Shown: positions 36,717-45,364 of the stretch, piece after piece
Numbering within the stretch: the stretch's first letter is position 1
Layout: each line of letters begins with the position of its first letter
Assembly (NCBI RefSeq): GCF_907164845.1
Contig: NZ_OU015430.1
Coordinates: 2,625,001-2,689,000, forward strand
DNA length: 64,000 nt
From: Lysobacter luteus
GTDB taxonomy: Bacteria; Pseudomonadota; Gammaproteobacteria; Xanthomonadales; Xanthomonadaceae
Direction of reading: 5' to 3'
Notes under the pieces: model-generated
Databases searched by the model: none
What the model was told of the DNA's origin: nothing
The model's input: only the letters and a program-made list of their open reading frames with translations
Program-made: the position numbers and the translations under genes

Positions 36717-37369
36717 CCGGCGCTCCCGACGCGCGCGCGCAGGCGGTCGATGCGCGCGGCGGCGCGGTCGACGTCGTCGCGCAACACGTCGACATTGTCG
36801 TGGAAGGCGTCGAGCTCGGTCCGCGGCACGAGGTCGCGCGACTCCTCGGTCACGTATTCGGCCGCGGTGCCGGCGAGTTCGGTCGCGACCACGCGGGCCT
36901 GGCGCAGGCCGGCGGAGATCGCGTTGGCAACCTGCACGCCCAGCACGTCGCCGAACACGCGCGCGAAGGGCTGCTGCCAGTCGGGATCGAACCGTTCGGC
37001 CAGGCGCTGCAGGCGTCGGGCCAGGTCGGCGTCACCTTCTATCCGCAACTGGCCGACCGGCGGCGCGTCATCGTTCCGCAGGAACGGCAACTGCGAGAGC
37101 AGCCCGCCGATCGTGCTGCGCACCGAGAGGTCCGGCGCGTCGCCATCCTCCACCGGACCGACCCGCAGCGCATCGCCGTCCACGCGGACCTGCAGGGCCA
37201 GCGGTGGCGATGCCAGGCGCAACGCGACCCGGCGGCCGTCGAGTGCACGCAGCGCTTCGCGGGTGTCGGGGTCCAGCGCCAGGGTGCGGTTGAGCGCGAC
37301 CTCCAGCGCCTGTCCGGCGAGGGGCTTGAGCCTGGCGAGCGGGTGGCGCGGAGGGCTGGCTTCGGTCAT
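36713..37369 (-). CDS. ubiJ: Ubiquinone biosynthesis accessory factor UbiJ (SCP2 domain)
   Basis: Lipid-binding scaffold of the Ubi complex. 218 residues: an N-terminal SCP2-like domain ([21 protein letters not shown], then [19 protein letters not shown] and a [15 protein letters not shown] block) and a C-terminal helical coiled-coil segment ([20 protein letters not shown]). Gene order ubiJ-ubiB with overlap is the usual gammaproteobacterial arrangement; ubiE is not adjacent here. Its partner UbiK is encoded at 19.4 kb. Confidence 0.88.
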   Translation of the reverse strand: MTEASPPRHPLARLKPLAGQALEVALNRTLALDPDTREALRALDGRRVALRLASPPLALQVRVDGDALRVGPVEDGDAPDLSVRSTIGGLLSQLPFLRNDDAPPVGQLRIEGDADLARRLQRLAERFDPDWQQPFARVFGDVLGVQVANAISAGLRQARVVATELAGTAAEYVTEESRDLVPRTELDAFHDNVDVLRDDVDRAAARIDRLRARVGSAG

Positions 37370-37445
37370 CGGCGCATTCTAGCGGGGCGGCGGGGAAAGC
37401 CTGCTTGGAAAGGGCCCGGCGAGACGCGACGCTTCGACCCTCTGG

Positions 37446-39275
37446 TCAACCAGCACCCGCGCCCTGTGATTCGGGAGCCGGCGCTTCCGCCTTCGCCACG
37501 CTTTCCGCGATGAACGCCCTCACCTGGGTTTCCAGTACCGGCAGGGGCACCGAGCCCAGCGCCAGCACCATGTCGTGGAAGGCCTTGATGTCGAACTTGT
37601 CGCCCAGCGCGCGCTCGGCCTCGCCGCGCAGGCGCACGATCGCCAGCTCGCCCAGTTTGTAGCTCAACGCCTGGCCCGGCCAGGAGATATAGCGGTCGAC
37701 CTCGGTCGTCACTTCGTGCTCGCTCAGCGCGGTGTGGTCGCGCAGGTAGGCGAGCGCCTGGTCGCGGGTCCAGCCCTTTGCATGTACGCCGGTGTCGATG
37801 ACCAGCCGGCACGCGCGCCACATCTCGTAGGTCAGCCGGCCGAACTGCTGGTAGGGCGTTTCATAGATGCCCATCTCCTCACCGAGCTTCTCGACGTACA
37901 GGCCCCAGCCTTCGCCGAATGCGGAGATGTAGGTCTCGCGGCGGAAGTCGGGCAGCGCGTCCTGCTCCTCGGCCAGGGCGCCCTGCAGTGCGTGGCCGGG
38001 CGAGGCCTCGTGCAGGGTCAGCGCCGGCAGGTTGTACAGCGGGCGCGAGGGCAGGTCGTAGGTGTTGAGCCAGTAGGTGTTGTTGCCGCCGCGGCCGGCG
38101 GTCCAGAACGGCGCGATCTCCGGCGGCACCGGCACGATGGTGAAACGCGCCCGCGGCAGGGTGCCGATGTAGTCGCCGACGACCGCGTCGATGCGCTTTG
38201 CGATCCAGGCGGCGTGGTTGAGCAGCTCCTGCGGGGTCTTTGCGTAGAACTGCGGGTCGGTGCGCAGGAAGTGCAGGAAGGCGGCGAAGTCACCGTCGAA
38301 GCCGGTCTGCGCGATCACCTCCTGCATCTCCGCCTGGATCCGCGCCACCTCATCCAGGCCAATGCGATGGATCTCGTCGGGCGTGAGTTCCAAGGTGGTG
38401 TATTCGCGGATCTGCTGGCGGTAGTACGCCTCGCCGTCGGGCATTTCCGAGGCGCCCAGGGTGGTGCGCGCGTTGGGGACGTACTCCTCACGGAAGAACT
38501 TCAACAGCGTGCGGTGTGCGGGTACGACGCGGTCGGCGATCGCGGCCTTCGCGTCCGCGCGCAGGTTGGCCTGCATGTCGGCGGGGATGCTGGCGGGCAG
38601 GCGCTCGAACGGTTTGTACAGGCCGGACTGCGTGGGGTCTTCCAGTTCGGCGACCATGGCGATGGACACATCGCGCCCGTCCAGTACCGCCCGCGGCACG
38701 CTGAAGCCGCGCGCCAGCCCGGCGCGCATGTTGGCGATGTGCTCGTCGAACAGGCGCGGCACGTCGGCCAAGCGGTCGATGTAGGCGCGGTAGTCCTCCA
38801 CCGAGTCGAAATCCCCGCGCGCCATGAATCCCAGGTTCGACCAGAACGAGGAGTCGGAGTTGAAGGGCATCTCGTAGCCGCGGAAGCGCACCTCGGCGGC
38901 AAGGTTCTCGACCTGGGGGCGGTACACGGCCAGGTGGATGCGGTTCTCCGGCGACAGCGCGGCCGGGTCGATGGTGTCCAGTTCGGCCAGCACGCGCTCC
39001 CACATCGCCAGGCGCGCGGCCTGGGTCGCGGGCGTCACCGACGGCAGGGTGTGGCGGGCATCGTGGGCATCGCTGTCCTCGTCGGCCATGCCGAACTGCT
39101 GCTTGCGCCAGGCCCACTCGCGCTCATGGATGTCGGTGAACCGCTGGTCGGCGGCACTGGGCGTGGTGGCCTGAGCGGCGGTGGCGGCCGGCGCATCGGC
39201 GCGGGCGGCCGGCACGGCAAGGGCGAGATGGGCGGCGGTGATGCAGGCGAACAGGACGGAGTGACGGAGGTTCAC
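37446..39275 (-). CDS. Exported DUF885-family protein (putative peptidase)
   Basis: Predicted periplasmic or secreted hydrolase, substrate unknown. 609 residues from GTG 39275, which gives a signal peptide (VNLRHSVLFACITAAHLALA, then VPAARADA). The mature protein is the DUF885 fold. A metal-site-like HEASPGH (HExxxxH) occurs in ALTLHEASPGHALQG, then a second acidic/His-containing block FGEGWGLYVEKLGEEMG. The pattern resembles gluzincin-type peptidases, and family members are annotated as putative carboxypeptidases. Monocistronic by spacing. Confidence 0.82.
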   Translation of the reverse strand: MNLRHSVLFACITAAHLALAVPAARADAPAATAAQATTPSAADQRFTDIHEREWAWRKQQFGMADEDSDAHDARHTLPSVTPATQAARLAMWERVLAELDTIDPAALSPENRIHLAVYRPQVENLAAEVRFRGYEMPFNSDSSFWSNLGFMARGDFDSVEDYRAYIDRLADVPRLFDEHIANMRAGLARGFSVPRAVLDGRDVSIAMVAELEDPTQSGLYKPFERLPASIPADMQANLRADAKAAIADRVVPAHRTLLKFFREEYVPNARTTLGASEMPDGEAYYRQQIREYTTLELTPDEIHRIGLDEVARIQAEMQEVIAQTGFDGDFAAFLHFLRTDPQFYAKTPQELLNHAAWIAKRIDAVVGDYIGTLPRARFTIVPVPPEIAPFWTAGRGGNNTYWLNTYDLPSRPLYNLPALTLHEASPGHALQGALAEEQDALPDFRRETYISAFGEGWGLYVEKLGEEMGIYETPYQQFGRLTYEMWRACRLVIDTGVHAKGWTRDQALAYLRDHTALSEHEVTTEVDRYISWPGQALSYKLGELAIVRLRGEAERALGDKFDIKAFHDMVLALGSVPLPVLETQVRAFIAESVAKAEAPAPESQGAGAG

Positions 39276-39393
39276 GGGCGACTCGGATTCCGGGGCCAGC
39301 CGGCATCTTCGCATCGACGCGCCGGCCTGGCCTTGCATGAACCGCCCGGTCGCCCGGTTTGCCCGGCGCCACGGGCCGAACGCCGGACACGAA

Positions 39394-39417
39394 AAAGCCC
39401 GGCACATGCCGGGCTTT
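39394..39417 (-). terminator. Rho-independent terminator of glsB
   Basis: Stem AAAGCCCGGC / GCCGGGCTTT with an ACAT loop. Read on the reverse strand it ends in CTTTTTC, 24 bases after the glsB stop. The dyad is symmetric. Confidence 0.75.
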
Positions 39418-39440
39418 CTCGGTACCGCTGCGGGGGTGGT

Positions 39441-39713
39441 TCAGCGAACGCGACCGCGGCGGAACAGGTTCACGATCGCCAGCAGCACGATCGCGCCGAC
39501 CAGCGAGAGCAACAGGCCCGACAGGCTGAAGTCGCCGTCGTTGATGTCGCCGCCGAGGCCCAGCATGCCGCCGATCCAGCCACCGAGGAAGGCACCGATG
39601 ATGCCCACGATGATGTTCAGGAAGATGCCCTGCTGGCCATCCGTCTTCATGATCATGCTTGCAATCCAACCGATGATGCCGCCAACGATCAGCCAAATGA
39701 TGATACCCATCAT
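39441..39713 (-). CDS. GlsB/YeaQ/YmgE family stress-response membrane protein
   Basis: Small inner-membrane protein of the transglycosylase-associated (TAG) family, usually induced by stress. 90 residues with three hydrophobic stretches: MMGIIIWLIVGGIIGWIASM, IIVGIIGAFLGGWIGGMLGL and LSGLLLSLVGAIVLLAIVNL. It contains the conserved GGIIGWIA and ends in a basic RRGRVR. AAGGAG lies at optimal spacing before the ATG. Own promoter region (159 bases) and own terminator make it a single-gene unit. Confidence 0.9.
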   Translation of the reverse strand: MMGIIIWLIVGGIIGWIASMIMKTDGQQGIFLNIIVGIIGAFLGGWIGGMLGLGGDINDGDFSLSGLLLSLVGAIVLLAIVNLFRRGRVR

Positions 39714-39872
39714 GTTCGTATCTCCTTGGTCCGTTACAGAGGGTGAGAGCGCACCCCTGCGTGGGGGCGGATTTGAGTCTGTATAGGCCCGCGTGACGGC
39801 GATGTAGGGATGAATGGGGCATCCGGTCGGGCGCCGCGCCGTTGATCGACCGAGCGCCTGAACAGGCGGATT

Positions 39873-41234
39873 TCAGGTTTGCAGCAATGCGAGCAGGGCG
39901 TCTCGAGGCAATTTGCCGGTGTCGTTGCGTGGCAGCGTGTCGACACAGCGCAGCCGGCGCGGCAGGAATACCGGGTCCACCTGGCGCCGCAGCGCCGCCA
40001 GGATCCCCGCTGCATCCAGCCCCGGAGCCACTGCCAGTGCAGCGATCCTGCGGACGCCGGGCCCGTCGCAGGCATCGAGTTGCAGCACCACGCCGTCAAC
40101 GACGCCGGGCACGGCCAGCAACTTGCGGGTGAGGTCGGCCAGCGACGCGCGCTTGCCGGCGATCTCCAGCAGGTCGGCGTTGCGGCCGCGCAACTCGAAG
40201 CGCCCGTCCGGAAGCAGCTCGACCAGGTCGGCCAGCACTACCGGCTGGTCCAGATGCGGGGCATGCACCGCGGTGCCGTCCGGCTGGGGCGCCAGGCGCA
40301 CCCCGGGCAACAGGGTCCAGGCGGTTTCGACCGCGGTGCGGCGGCGGGCGAATACGCAGGTTTCGGTCGAGCCGAACACCTCGCGCACCTCGCAGCCGAA
40401 ACGCGCCTCGGCCGCCTGCGCCAGCGTGGCCGGCAGCGGCGCGGTGGCGGAGACGATGCCGGCCAGGGGCGGCAGGGCCACGCCCGACTCGACCAGCGCG
40501 CGCAGGTGCACGGGCGTGGTGACCAGCAGCGGTGGGGTGATGGCCTCGGCCAGTGCGCCGGCGACGTCGTCCGGGAAGAACGGCCGCGCACCGTGCACCG
40601 CGACCGGGCCGAGCAGCGGCAGCAGCACCGACATCTCCATGCCGTACATGTGCTGCGGCGGCACCGTGGCCACCACGTGGGTGCTGCCATGCCGGTCGAG
40701 CAGGTCCGCCAGCGCGGCAAGGTTCTGCGCGGTGCTGCGCTGGAACGAGGCCCAGTGCTTGCGGTTGGCGGTCGGCTGGCCAGTGCTGCCGGAGGTGAAG
40801 CCGATCGCGACCAGCGCATCGGCGGCAACCTCGAGCGGGCCGCCGTCCAGTTGCGGGAGAACCGGCGGCAGGCAGGTGTAGTGCGGCGGCACCGGTGCCA
40901 GCGGGTGGTCGCCCAGGCAGTAGCTGCCGGGATGCCCGGCCATCACCTCGTCGACCACGGCCGCCGCCCGCGAGGACGGCAGCAGGGTGACCTGCCCGCG
41001 CAACGCGGCCGCGCAGAATGCGACCAGGAACCGGTAGCGGTCCTCGCACAGGTTGATGGCGTAAGGCGCTTCCGGCAGCGCGGCAGCGACGCCGCGGACC
41101 TCCCGGTGGAAGCGCTCGAGCGCAATGTCGCCGCGGGCGTCGAAGGCGATCGCACGATCGCCGGCGCCCGCGGTCAACGCCGCGCGCGTTTCGATGGCCG
41201 ACTGCGCGGCCGTGGTGTGGATAACCGCAGACAT
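39873..41234 (-). CDS. Acyl/aryl-AMP ligase (AMP-binding family)
   Basis: ANL-superfamily enzyme that adenylates a carboxylic acid, probably to load a carrier protein. 453 residues from ATG 41234. P-loop FTSGSTGQPTANRKHW, A5-like FGSTETCVFARRR, hinge/A8 RFELRGRNADLLEIAGKRAS, and the C-terminal catalytic Lys in NDTGKLPRDAL. The P-loop form and length resemble the ligases of aryl-polyene/xanthomonadin clusters. Divergent from a phosphopantetheinyl transferase, which fits activation of a carrier. The ketosynthases and other enzymes expected of such a pathway are not in the flanking genes on the right, nor to the left here. Confidence 0.8.
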   Translation of the reverse strand: MSAVIHTTAAQSAIETRAALTAGAGDRAIAFDARGDIALERFHREVRGVAAALPEAPYAINLCEDRYRFLVAFCAAALRGQVTLLPSSRAAAVVDEVMAGHPGSYCLGDHPLAPVPPHYTCLPPVLPQLDGGPLEVAADALVAIGFTSGSTGQPTANRKHWASFQRSTAQNLAALADLLDRHGSTHVVATVPPQHMYGMEMSVLLPLLGPVAVHGARPFFPDDVAGALAEAITPPLLVTTPVHLRALVESGVALPPLAGIVSATAPLPATLAQAAEARFGCEVREVFGSTETCVFARRRTAVETAWTLLPGVRLAPQPDGTAVHAPHLDQPVVLADLVELLPDGRFELRGRNADLLEIAGKRASLADLTRKLLAVPGVVDGVVLQLDACDGPGVRRIAALAVAPGLDAAGILAALRRQVDPVFLPRRLRCVDTLPRNDTGKLPRDALLALLQT

Positions 41235-41318
41235 TGTTGTTTTCGTGTTCCTGCGGCCAAGCCGCCCCCTGGGGATTAGCTTACGCTTGCGCGCAGGCCC
41301 CGCGCCAACCGAGCTTTC

Positions 41319-41915
41319 ATGTCCCTGTCTGCGCCTCCGCCTCCCCTGTGGGTCTTCCTGCCGCTGCCCCGCGGGACCAAGGCCGAGCCCCTGGCGCGCG
41401 AGTGGCTTGCTCAACAGTTGGGTGGCACCGCGGACACGCTGCCGCTGTTGCGCGACGGACGCGGGCGGCCACGGCTCGGCGCACCGTTCGATCTGACCGA
41501 CTGCAACTGGAGCCACAGCGGCGACGGTCTGGTCGTGGCGCTCGGCACGGGCGTGCAGGTCGGCATCGACCTGGAGTGGTTGCGTCCACGGCCGCGCGCG
41601 ACGGCGTTGGCGCGGCGCTTCTTCCACCCCGCCGAAGCCGACTGGATCGAGAGCTTTCCGCTGGAGACGCGTCCGACCGCCTTTACCCGGTTGTGGTGCG
41701 CCAAGGAAGCGGTGCTCAAGGCGCACGGTCACGGGCTGTCGTTCGGACTCGATCGCCTGCGCCTGGAGGATGACGGCGAGCACATCCGGCTGGTGGACTG
41801 CGACCCTGCGCTGGGCCGGCCGGGCGAATGGGCGCTCACCTTGTTGGAGCCTGCGCCGGGCTACGTCGGCGCGCTGGCGTGGCGGCGGCCGATGGCTGCG
41901 CCTGCCACGTCATAA
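41319..41915 (+). CDS. 4'-phosphopantetheinyl transferase (Sfp superfamily)
   Basis: Attaches phosphopantetheine from CoA to acyl or peptidyl carrier proteins. 198 residues. Signature motifs: WSHSGDG (NxSHS-like), [14 protein letters not shown] (metal-binding GxDxE) and [16 protein letters not shown] (W/CxKEAxxK). FHPAEADWI lies between, as expected. The ATG 41319 follows 84 bases after the divergent ligase start. It ends 8 bases before rsmG and may be co-transcribed. Confidence 0.88.
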   Translation: MSLSAPPPPLWVFLPLPRGTKAEPLAREWLAQQLGGTADTLPLLRDGRGRPRLGAPFDLTDCNWSHSGDGLVVALGTGVQVGIDLEWLRPRPRATALARRFFHPAEADWIESFPLETRPTAFTRLWCAKEAVLKAHGHGLSFGLDRLRLEDDGEHIRLVDCDPALGRPGEWALTLLEPAPGYVGALAWRRPMAAPATS

Positions 41916-41923
41916 TCGCCTGG

Positions 41924-42592
41924 ATGAACGACGCGCTCCCACCCGCCCTGCGCACGCAGCTGCACGCCCACCTCGTCCCGGGCCTGCGAAGCCTTGGCCT
42001 CGATGAGGCGCTCGCCACGCCATTGCTCGACTACCTCGCGCTGCTCGTGCGCTGGAACCGCACCTACAACCTGACCGCCGTGCGCGACCCGCGCGAGATG
42101 GTCGACAAGCACCTGCTCGATTCGCTGGCGATGCACCCGTACGTGGCCGACATTGCCGCGGCCGGTGGTGCCCTGGCCGACCTGGGCACCGGCGCCGGCC
42201 TGCCCGGCATCCCGCTTGCGATCGCCCGACCCGGGTTGCGCGTGACCCTGGTCGAGAGCAACGGCAAGAAGGCGCGGTTCATGCGCGAGGCAGTCCGCAA
42301 GCTCGGCCTGGCCGACGTGCGCGTGGCCGAGAGCCGGATCGAGGCGCTGGACGAACCGGGCCGCTTCGATGCGATCACCGCACGGGCGCTGGCCACGCTG
42401 CCGTTGATCGTTGAACTCGGCGGGCACCTGCTCAAGCCCGGTGGCCGGTTGCTCGCGATGAAGGGCGTGCACCCCGCCGACGAGATCGCCGCGCTACCGC
42501 ACGGCTGGACTGCACTGGGTTCGCATCCGCTGCAGGTGCCCGGGCTGGCGGCTGAGCGCCACCTGGTCGTGGTCGGCCGCGACACCGACTGA
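41924..42592 (+). CDS. rsmG: 16S rRNA (guanine-527-N7)-methyltransferase
   Basis: SAM-dependent methyltransferase (formerly GidB). 222 residues from ATG 41924. Motifs: [24 protein letters not shown]-binding [32 protein letters not shown] and [14 protein letters not shown]. The usual partner mnmG is absent here; parA and parB follow, as in many gammaproteobacteria near the chromosomal origin. Confidence 0.94.
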   Translation: MNDALPPALRTQLHAHLVPGLRSLGLDEALATPLLDYLALLVRWNRTYNLTAVRDPREMVDKHLLDSLAMHPYVADIAAAGGALADLGTGAGLPGIPLAIARPGLRVTLVESNGKKARFMREAVRKLGLADVRVAESRIEALDEPGRFDAITARALATLPLIVELGGHLLKPGGRLLAMKGVHPADEIAALPHGWTALGSHPLQVPGLAAERHLVVVGRDTD

Positions 42593-42694
42593 TCGCGACC
42601 GCGGGCCGGGCGTCCGGGTCGTGACGGCGGTCACGCCGGCCGAGCCCCCTGTTCGTCGGCCGGCCCTGTTCGGGCAAGCCCCGGCCGAGGCGGG

Positions 42695-42700
42695 CATAAT
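42695..42700 (+). promoter_or_regulatory. Candidate -10 element of parAB
   Basis: CATAAT followed by CCCGTG, 70 bases upstream of the parA ATG, in the 178-base gap after rsmG. No clear -35 and no parS-like palindrome seen. Confidence 0.35.
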
Positions 42701-42770
42701 CCCGTGTCCGACCGGCGCCGCGCGCCGTCCTGCGTACACCCGCAAGCCCACAGACCAGGGGACGAGCCGC

Positions 42771-43580
42771 ATGGCCCGAATCATCGCCGTCGCCAACCAG
42801 AAAGGCGGGGTCGGCAAGACCACCACCGCGGTCAACCTCGCGGCCGCACTCGCGCGCACGCCGCGCAAGGTCTTGCTGGTCGATCTCGACCCGCAGGGCA
42901 ACGCGACCATGGGCAGCGGCGTCGACAAGCGCGAGCTGGAGACCTCGGTCTGCGAGGTGCTGCTCGGCGAGGCCGTCGCGACCGACGCGATCGTGCGCGC
43001 ACCGGAAGACTTCGACCTGCTGCCGGGCAACATCGACCTGACCGCCGCCGAGATCCGCCTGATGGGCGCCGATGGTCGCGAGCAGCGGCTCAAGCAGGCG
43101 CTGGCGCCGATTGCGGGGAACTACGATTTCATCCTGATCGACTGCCCGCCGGCGCTGTCGCTGCTGACGCTCAACGCGCTGACCGCGGCCGACTCGATCA
43201 TCGTGCCGATGCAGTGCGAGTACTACGCGCTGGAGGGCATCAGCGCGCTGCTCGACACCATCGACGCGCTCAAGGACAACCTCAACCCGGCGCTCGAGAT
43301 CGAGGGCGTGCTGCGCACCATGTTCGACGTGCGCAACAACCTCGCCAACGCGGTGTCGGCCGAACTCACCCACCATTTCGGCGACAAGGTGTTCCGCACC
43401 ATCGTGCCGCGCAACGTCCGCCTGGCCGAGGCACCCAGCCATGGCCAGAGCATCGTCGGTTACGACAAGGCCAGCCGCGGCGGCATCGCCTACCTCGGGC
43501 TCGCCGGCGAGGTCCTGCGCCGCCAGCGCGAGCGCCAGCAGCCAGCCGCGCCGCAGCAGCCGCAGGAGGCCACCGCATGA
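42771..43580 (+). CDS. parA: Chromosome-partitioning ATPase ParA
   Basis: Walker-type ATPase that segregates the origin region with ParB. 269 residues. Deviant Walker A KGGVGKTTTAVNLAAAL, Walker A' VDLDPQGNATMG, Walker B FILIDCPPALS. The tail is Gln/Pro/Ala-rich. ATG 42771 gives MARIIAVANQKGG, the usual start. Its TGA overlaps the parB ATG (ATGA). Confidence 0.95.
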   Translation: MARIIAVANQKGGVGKTTTAVNLAAALARTPRKVLLVDLDPQGNATMGSGVDKRELETSVCEVLLGEAVATDAIVRAPEDFDLLPGNIDLTAAEIRLMGADGREQRLKQALAPIAGNYDFILIDCPPALSLLTLNALTAADSIIVPMQCEYYALEGISALLDTIDALKDNLNPALEIEGVLRTMFDVRNNLANAVSAELTHHFGDKVFRTIVPRNVRLAEAPSHGQSIVGYDKASRGGIAYLGLAGEVLRRQRERQQPAAPQQPQEATA

Positions 43581-44533
43581 GTGCAGACGAAAGCAGCATC
43601 GCCAAGCCGCCGGCCAAGGGCGGCGCGGCGAAGAAACGCGGGCTGGGCCGCGGACTGGAGGCCCTGCTGGGCCCCAAGGCCGCCGCCGACGCGCCGGCGC
43701 TGGAAGCGACCGGCAGCGACACCCTGCACCATCTGCCGATCGACGCACTCACGGCCGGCAAGTACCAGCCGCGCAAGCACTGGGATGACGAGAAGCTCGA
43801 CGAACTGGCCGAATCGATCCGCGCCCAAGGCGTGATCCAGCCGATCGTCGTGCGCGAGGTGCGCGACGGCAACCGTGGTTCGCGCACGTACGAGATCATC
43901 GCCGGCGAGCGCCGCTGGCGCGCCAGCCAGCGCGCCGGGCTCACCGAGATCCCGGTGGTCGTACGCGAGGTCGACGACCGCACCGTGGTCGCGATGGCGC
44001 TGATCGAGAACATCCAGCGTGAGGACCTCAACCCGCTGGAAGAAGCTACCGCGCTGCAGCGGCTGATCGACGAGTTCGACCTGACCCACGCACAGGCAGC
44101 CGAGGCCGTTGGCCGGTCGCGCGCGGCGGTGTCCAACCTGTTGCGGTTGCTGGAGCTGCCTCCGGCGATCCGGGCACTGGTCGAGAGCAAGCGGCTGGAG
44201 ATGGGCCACGCCCGCGCACTGTTGACGCTGTCGCCGGAGCTGGCCAGCAAGCTCGCCGCCGACGCGGCCGAGCATGGCTGGTCGGTGCGCGAGGTCGAGC
44301 ACCGCGCCCAGCAGTTCGCCCTCGGCCGGGTGCCGGAGGGCAAGCGCGCCAAGCCGGCCAAGGCCAAGCCCCAGGCCGACATCGTGACGCTGGAGCGGGA
44401 GCTGTCGGAGTCGCTCAACACCAAGGTCAACGTCCTGCACGGCCGCGGTGGCAAGGGCCGCCTGGTGATCCACTACAGCGACCTGGACTCGCTGGAAGGC
44501 GTGCTGGAGAAGCTCCGCCGCGAGGCGGGCTGA
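43577..44533 (+). CDS. parB: Chromosome-partitioning protein ParB
   Basis: CTP-dependent DNA clamp that binds parS. 318 residues. Low-complexity Lys/Ala N-terminus with the ParA-interacting [15 protein letters not shown]-binding domain with [20 protein letters not shown], box [16 protein letters not shown], a helix-turn-helix ([20 protein letters not shown]) and a C-terminal dimerisation domain ([20 protein letters not shown]). No 16-bp parS palindrome is visible in the window. Confidence 0.95.
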   Translation: MSADESSIAKPPAKGGAAKKRGLGRGLEALLGPKAAADAPALEATGSDTLHHLPIDALTAGKYQPRKHWDDEKLDELAESIRAQGVIQPIVVREVRDGNRGSRTYEIIAGERRWRASQRAGLTEIPVVVREVDDRTVVAMALIENIQREDLNPLEEATALQRLIDEFDLTHAQAAEAVGRSRAAVSNLLRLLELPPAIRALVESKRLEMGHARALLTLSPELASKLAADAAEHGWSVREVEHRAQQFALGRVPEGKRAKPAKAKPQADIVTLERELSESLNTKVNVLHGRGGKGRLVIHYSDLDSLEGVLEKLRREAG

Positions 44534-44571
44534 GCGCTGCCGGGCCGCCGCGCGAGGTACGCGCGCCACGG

Positions 44572-44600
44572 TTGCCCCAGCGGCAAAAACCTAAGATAAT
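44572..44600 (+). promoter_or_regulatory. Candidate sigma-70 promoter of rpmB-rpmG
   Basis: TTGCCC (44572-44577), 17 bases, GATAAT (44595-44600), followed by GCCCGGC. A start near 44607 would leave a leader of about 190 bases before rpmB, unusually long for this window. Confidence 0.5.
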
Positions 44601-44799
44601 GCCCGGCTCGCTGTGTCCAGCCGCCCTTGCGGGCCGGCAGGGCGGCACCCGGAAGCGCGATTCCGGGCCACCCGGTTCCAGCAGCCGCCCCCGTGGCGGA
44701 TCCACCACCCGCATCGCGCGCCGTCACGGATGTCCGTGCACCGGCGGGGCCGCCGCCTCCCTGGCCAAGGGAAGCACCCAACTACCTTTCGAGGTGCAC

Positions 44800-45036
44800 A
44801 TGTCCCGTGTATGCCAAGTAACCGGCAAGCGAACGACGACCGGCAACAACGTCTCGCACGCCATGAACAAGACCCGCCGCCGCTTCATGCCCAATCTCCA
44901 CGAGCGCCGCTTCTGGGTCGCCAGCGAGAACCGCTGGGTCAAGCTGCGTGTTTCCGCCAACGCCATGCGCACCATCGACAAGAACGGCATCGACGCCGTC
45001 CTCGCCGATCTCCGCGCACGCGGCGAAAAGATCTGA
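44800..45036 (+). CDS. rpmB: 50S ribosomal protein L28
   Basis: 78 residues from ATG 44800: [20 protein letters not shown] then [20 protein letters not shown]. The frame is open upstream, but the conserved N-terminus fixes the start. A single Cys remains of the CxxC found in zinc-binding versions, so this is a zinc-independent form. It is followed after 13 bases by rpmG. Confidence 0.97.
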   Translation: MSRVCQVTGKRTTTGNNVSHAMNKTRRRFMPNLHERRFWVASENRWVKLRVSANAMRTIDKNGIDAVLADLRARGEKI

Positions 45037-45049
45037 GGAGGACTGAATC

Positions 45050-45214
45050 ATGGCAGGCAAGCGCGACAAGATCCGCATGATTTCTTCGGCCGGTACGGGC
45101 CACTTCTACACCACCGACAAGAACAAGAAGAACACGCCGAACAAGATGGAGATGAAGAAGTACGATCCCGTCGTTCGCAAGCACGTGATGTACAAGGAAG
45201 GCAAGATCAAGTAA
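45050..45214 (+). CDS. rpmG: 50S ribosomal protein L33
   Basis: 54 residues: [20 protein letters not shown] then [20 protein letters not shown] and a basic tail ending EGKIK. No cysteines, so it is a zinc-independent L33. GAGGAGG-like site (TGAGGAGGACTGAATC) before ATG 45050. Operon with rpmB, closed by the terminator at 45242-45267. The gene is short and easily missed by length-filtered ORF calling. Confidence 0.97.
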   Translation: MAGKRDKIRMISSAGTGHFYTTDKNKKNTPNKMEMKKYDPVVRKHVMYKEGKIK

Positions 45215-45241
45215 GCCTTCCGGCTTGTTCGAGTCACAAGG

Positions 45242-45267
45242 AAACCCGCCGCACGGCGGGTTTTTTT
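45242..45267 (+). terminator. Rho-independent terminator of rpmB-rpmG
   Basis: AAACCCGCC / GGCGGGTTT stem with a short GCAC loop, then a run of T (TTTTTTTGTG), 27 bases after the rpmG stop. Confidence 0.9.
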
Positions 45268-45318
45268 GTGTCCTCCGGAGGTATTGCGGTCCCCACGACC
45301 CGTATCCGCCCGCAAGAG

Positions 45319-45342
45319 AAAACCCGCCTTCCGGCGGGTTTC
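45319..45342 (-). terminator. Rho-independent terminator of the S8 protease gene
   Basis: Stem AAACCCGCC / GGCGGGTTT around TTCC. On the reverse strand it is followed by TTCTCTTG, 22 bases after the protease stop. It is nearly identical in stem to the rpmG terminator 75 bases away. Confidence 0.65.
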
Positions 45343-45364
45343 CCGTGTTACCTGGTGCGCTGCG

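Noticed and set aside
43490..44569. Long reverse frames opposite parB
   Set aside because: No motif, biased composition, and parB is unmistakable on the forward strand.
42593..44800. Search by eye for parS sites near parAB
   Set aside because: No TGTTTCACGTGAAACA-like palindrome was seen. Sites may be elsewhere; a pattern search would settle it.
45242..45342. Two almost identical hairpins as a transposon footprint
   Set aside because: Each is correctly placed as a terminator of a different convergent gene; similarity reflects the common terminator stem AAACCCGCC.
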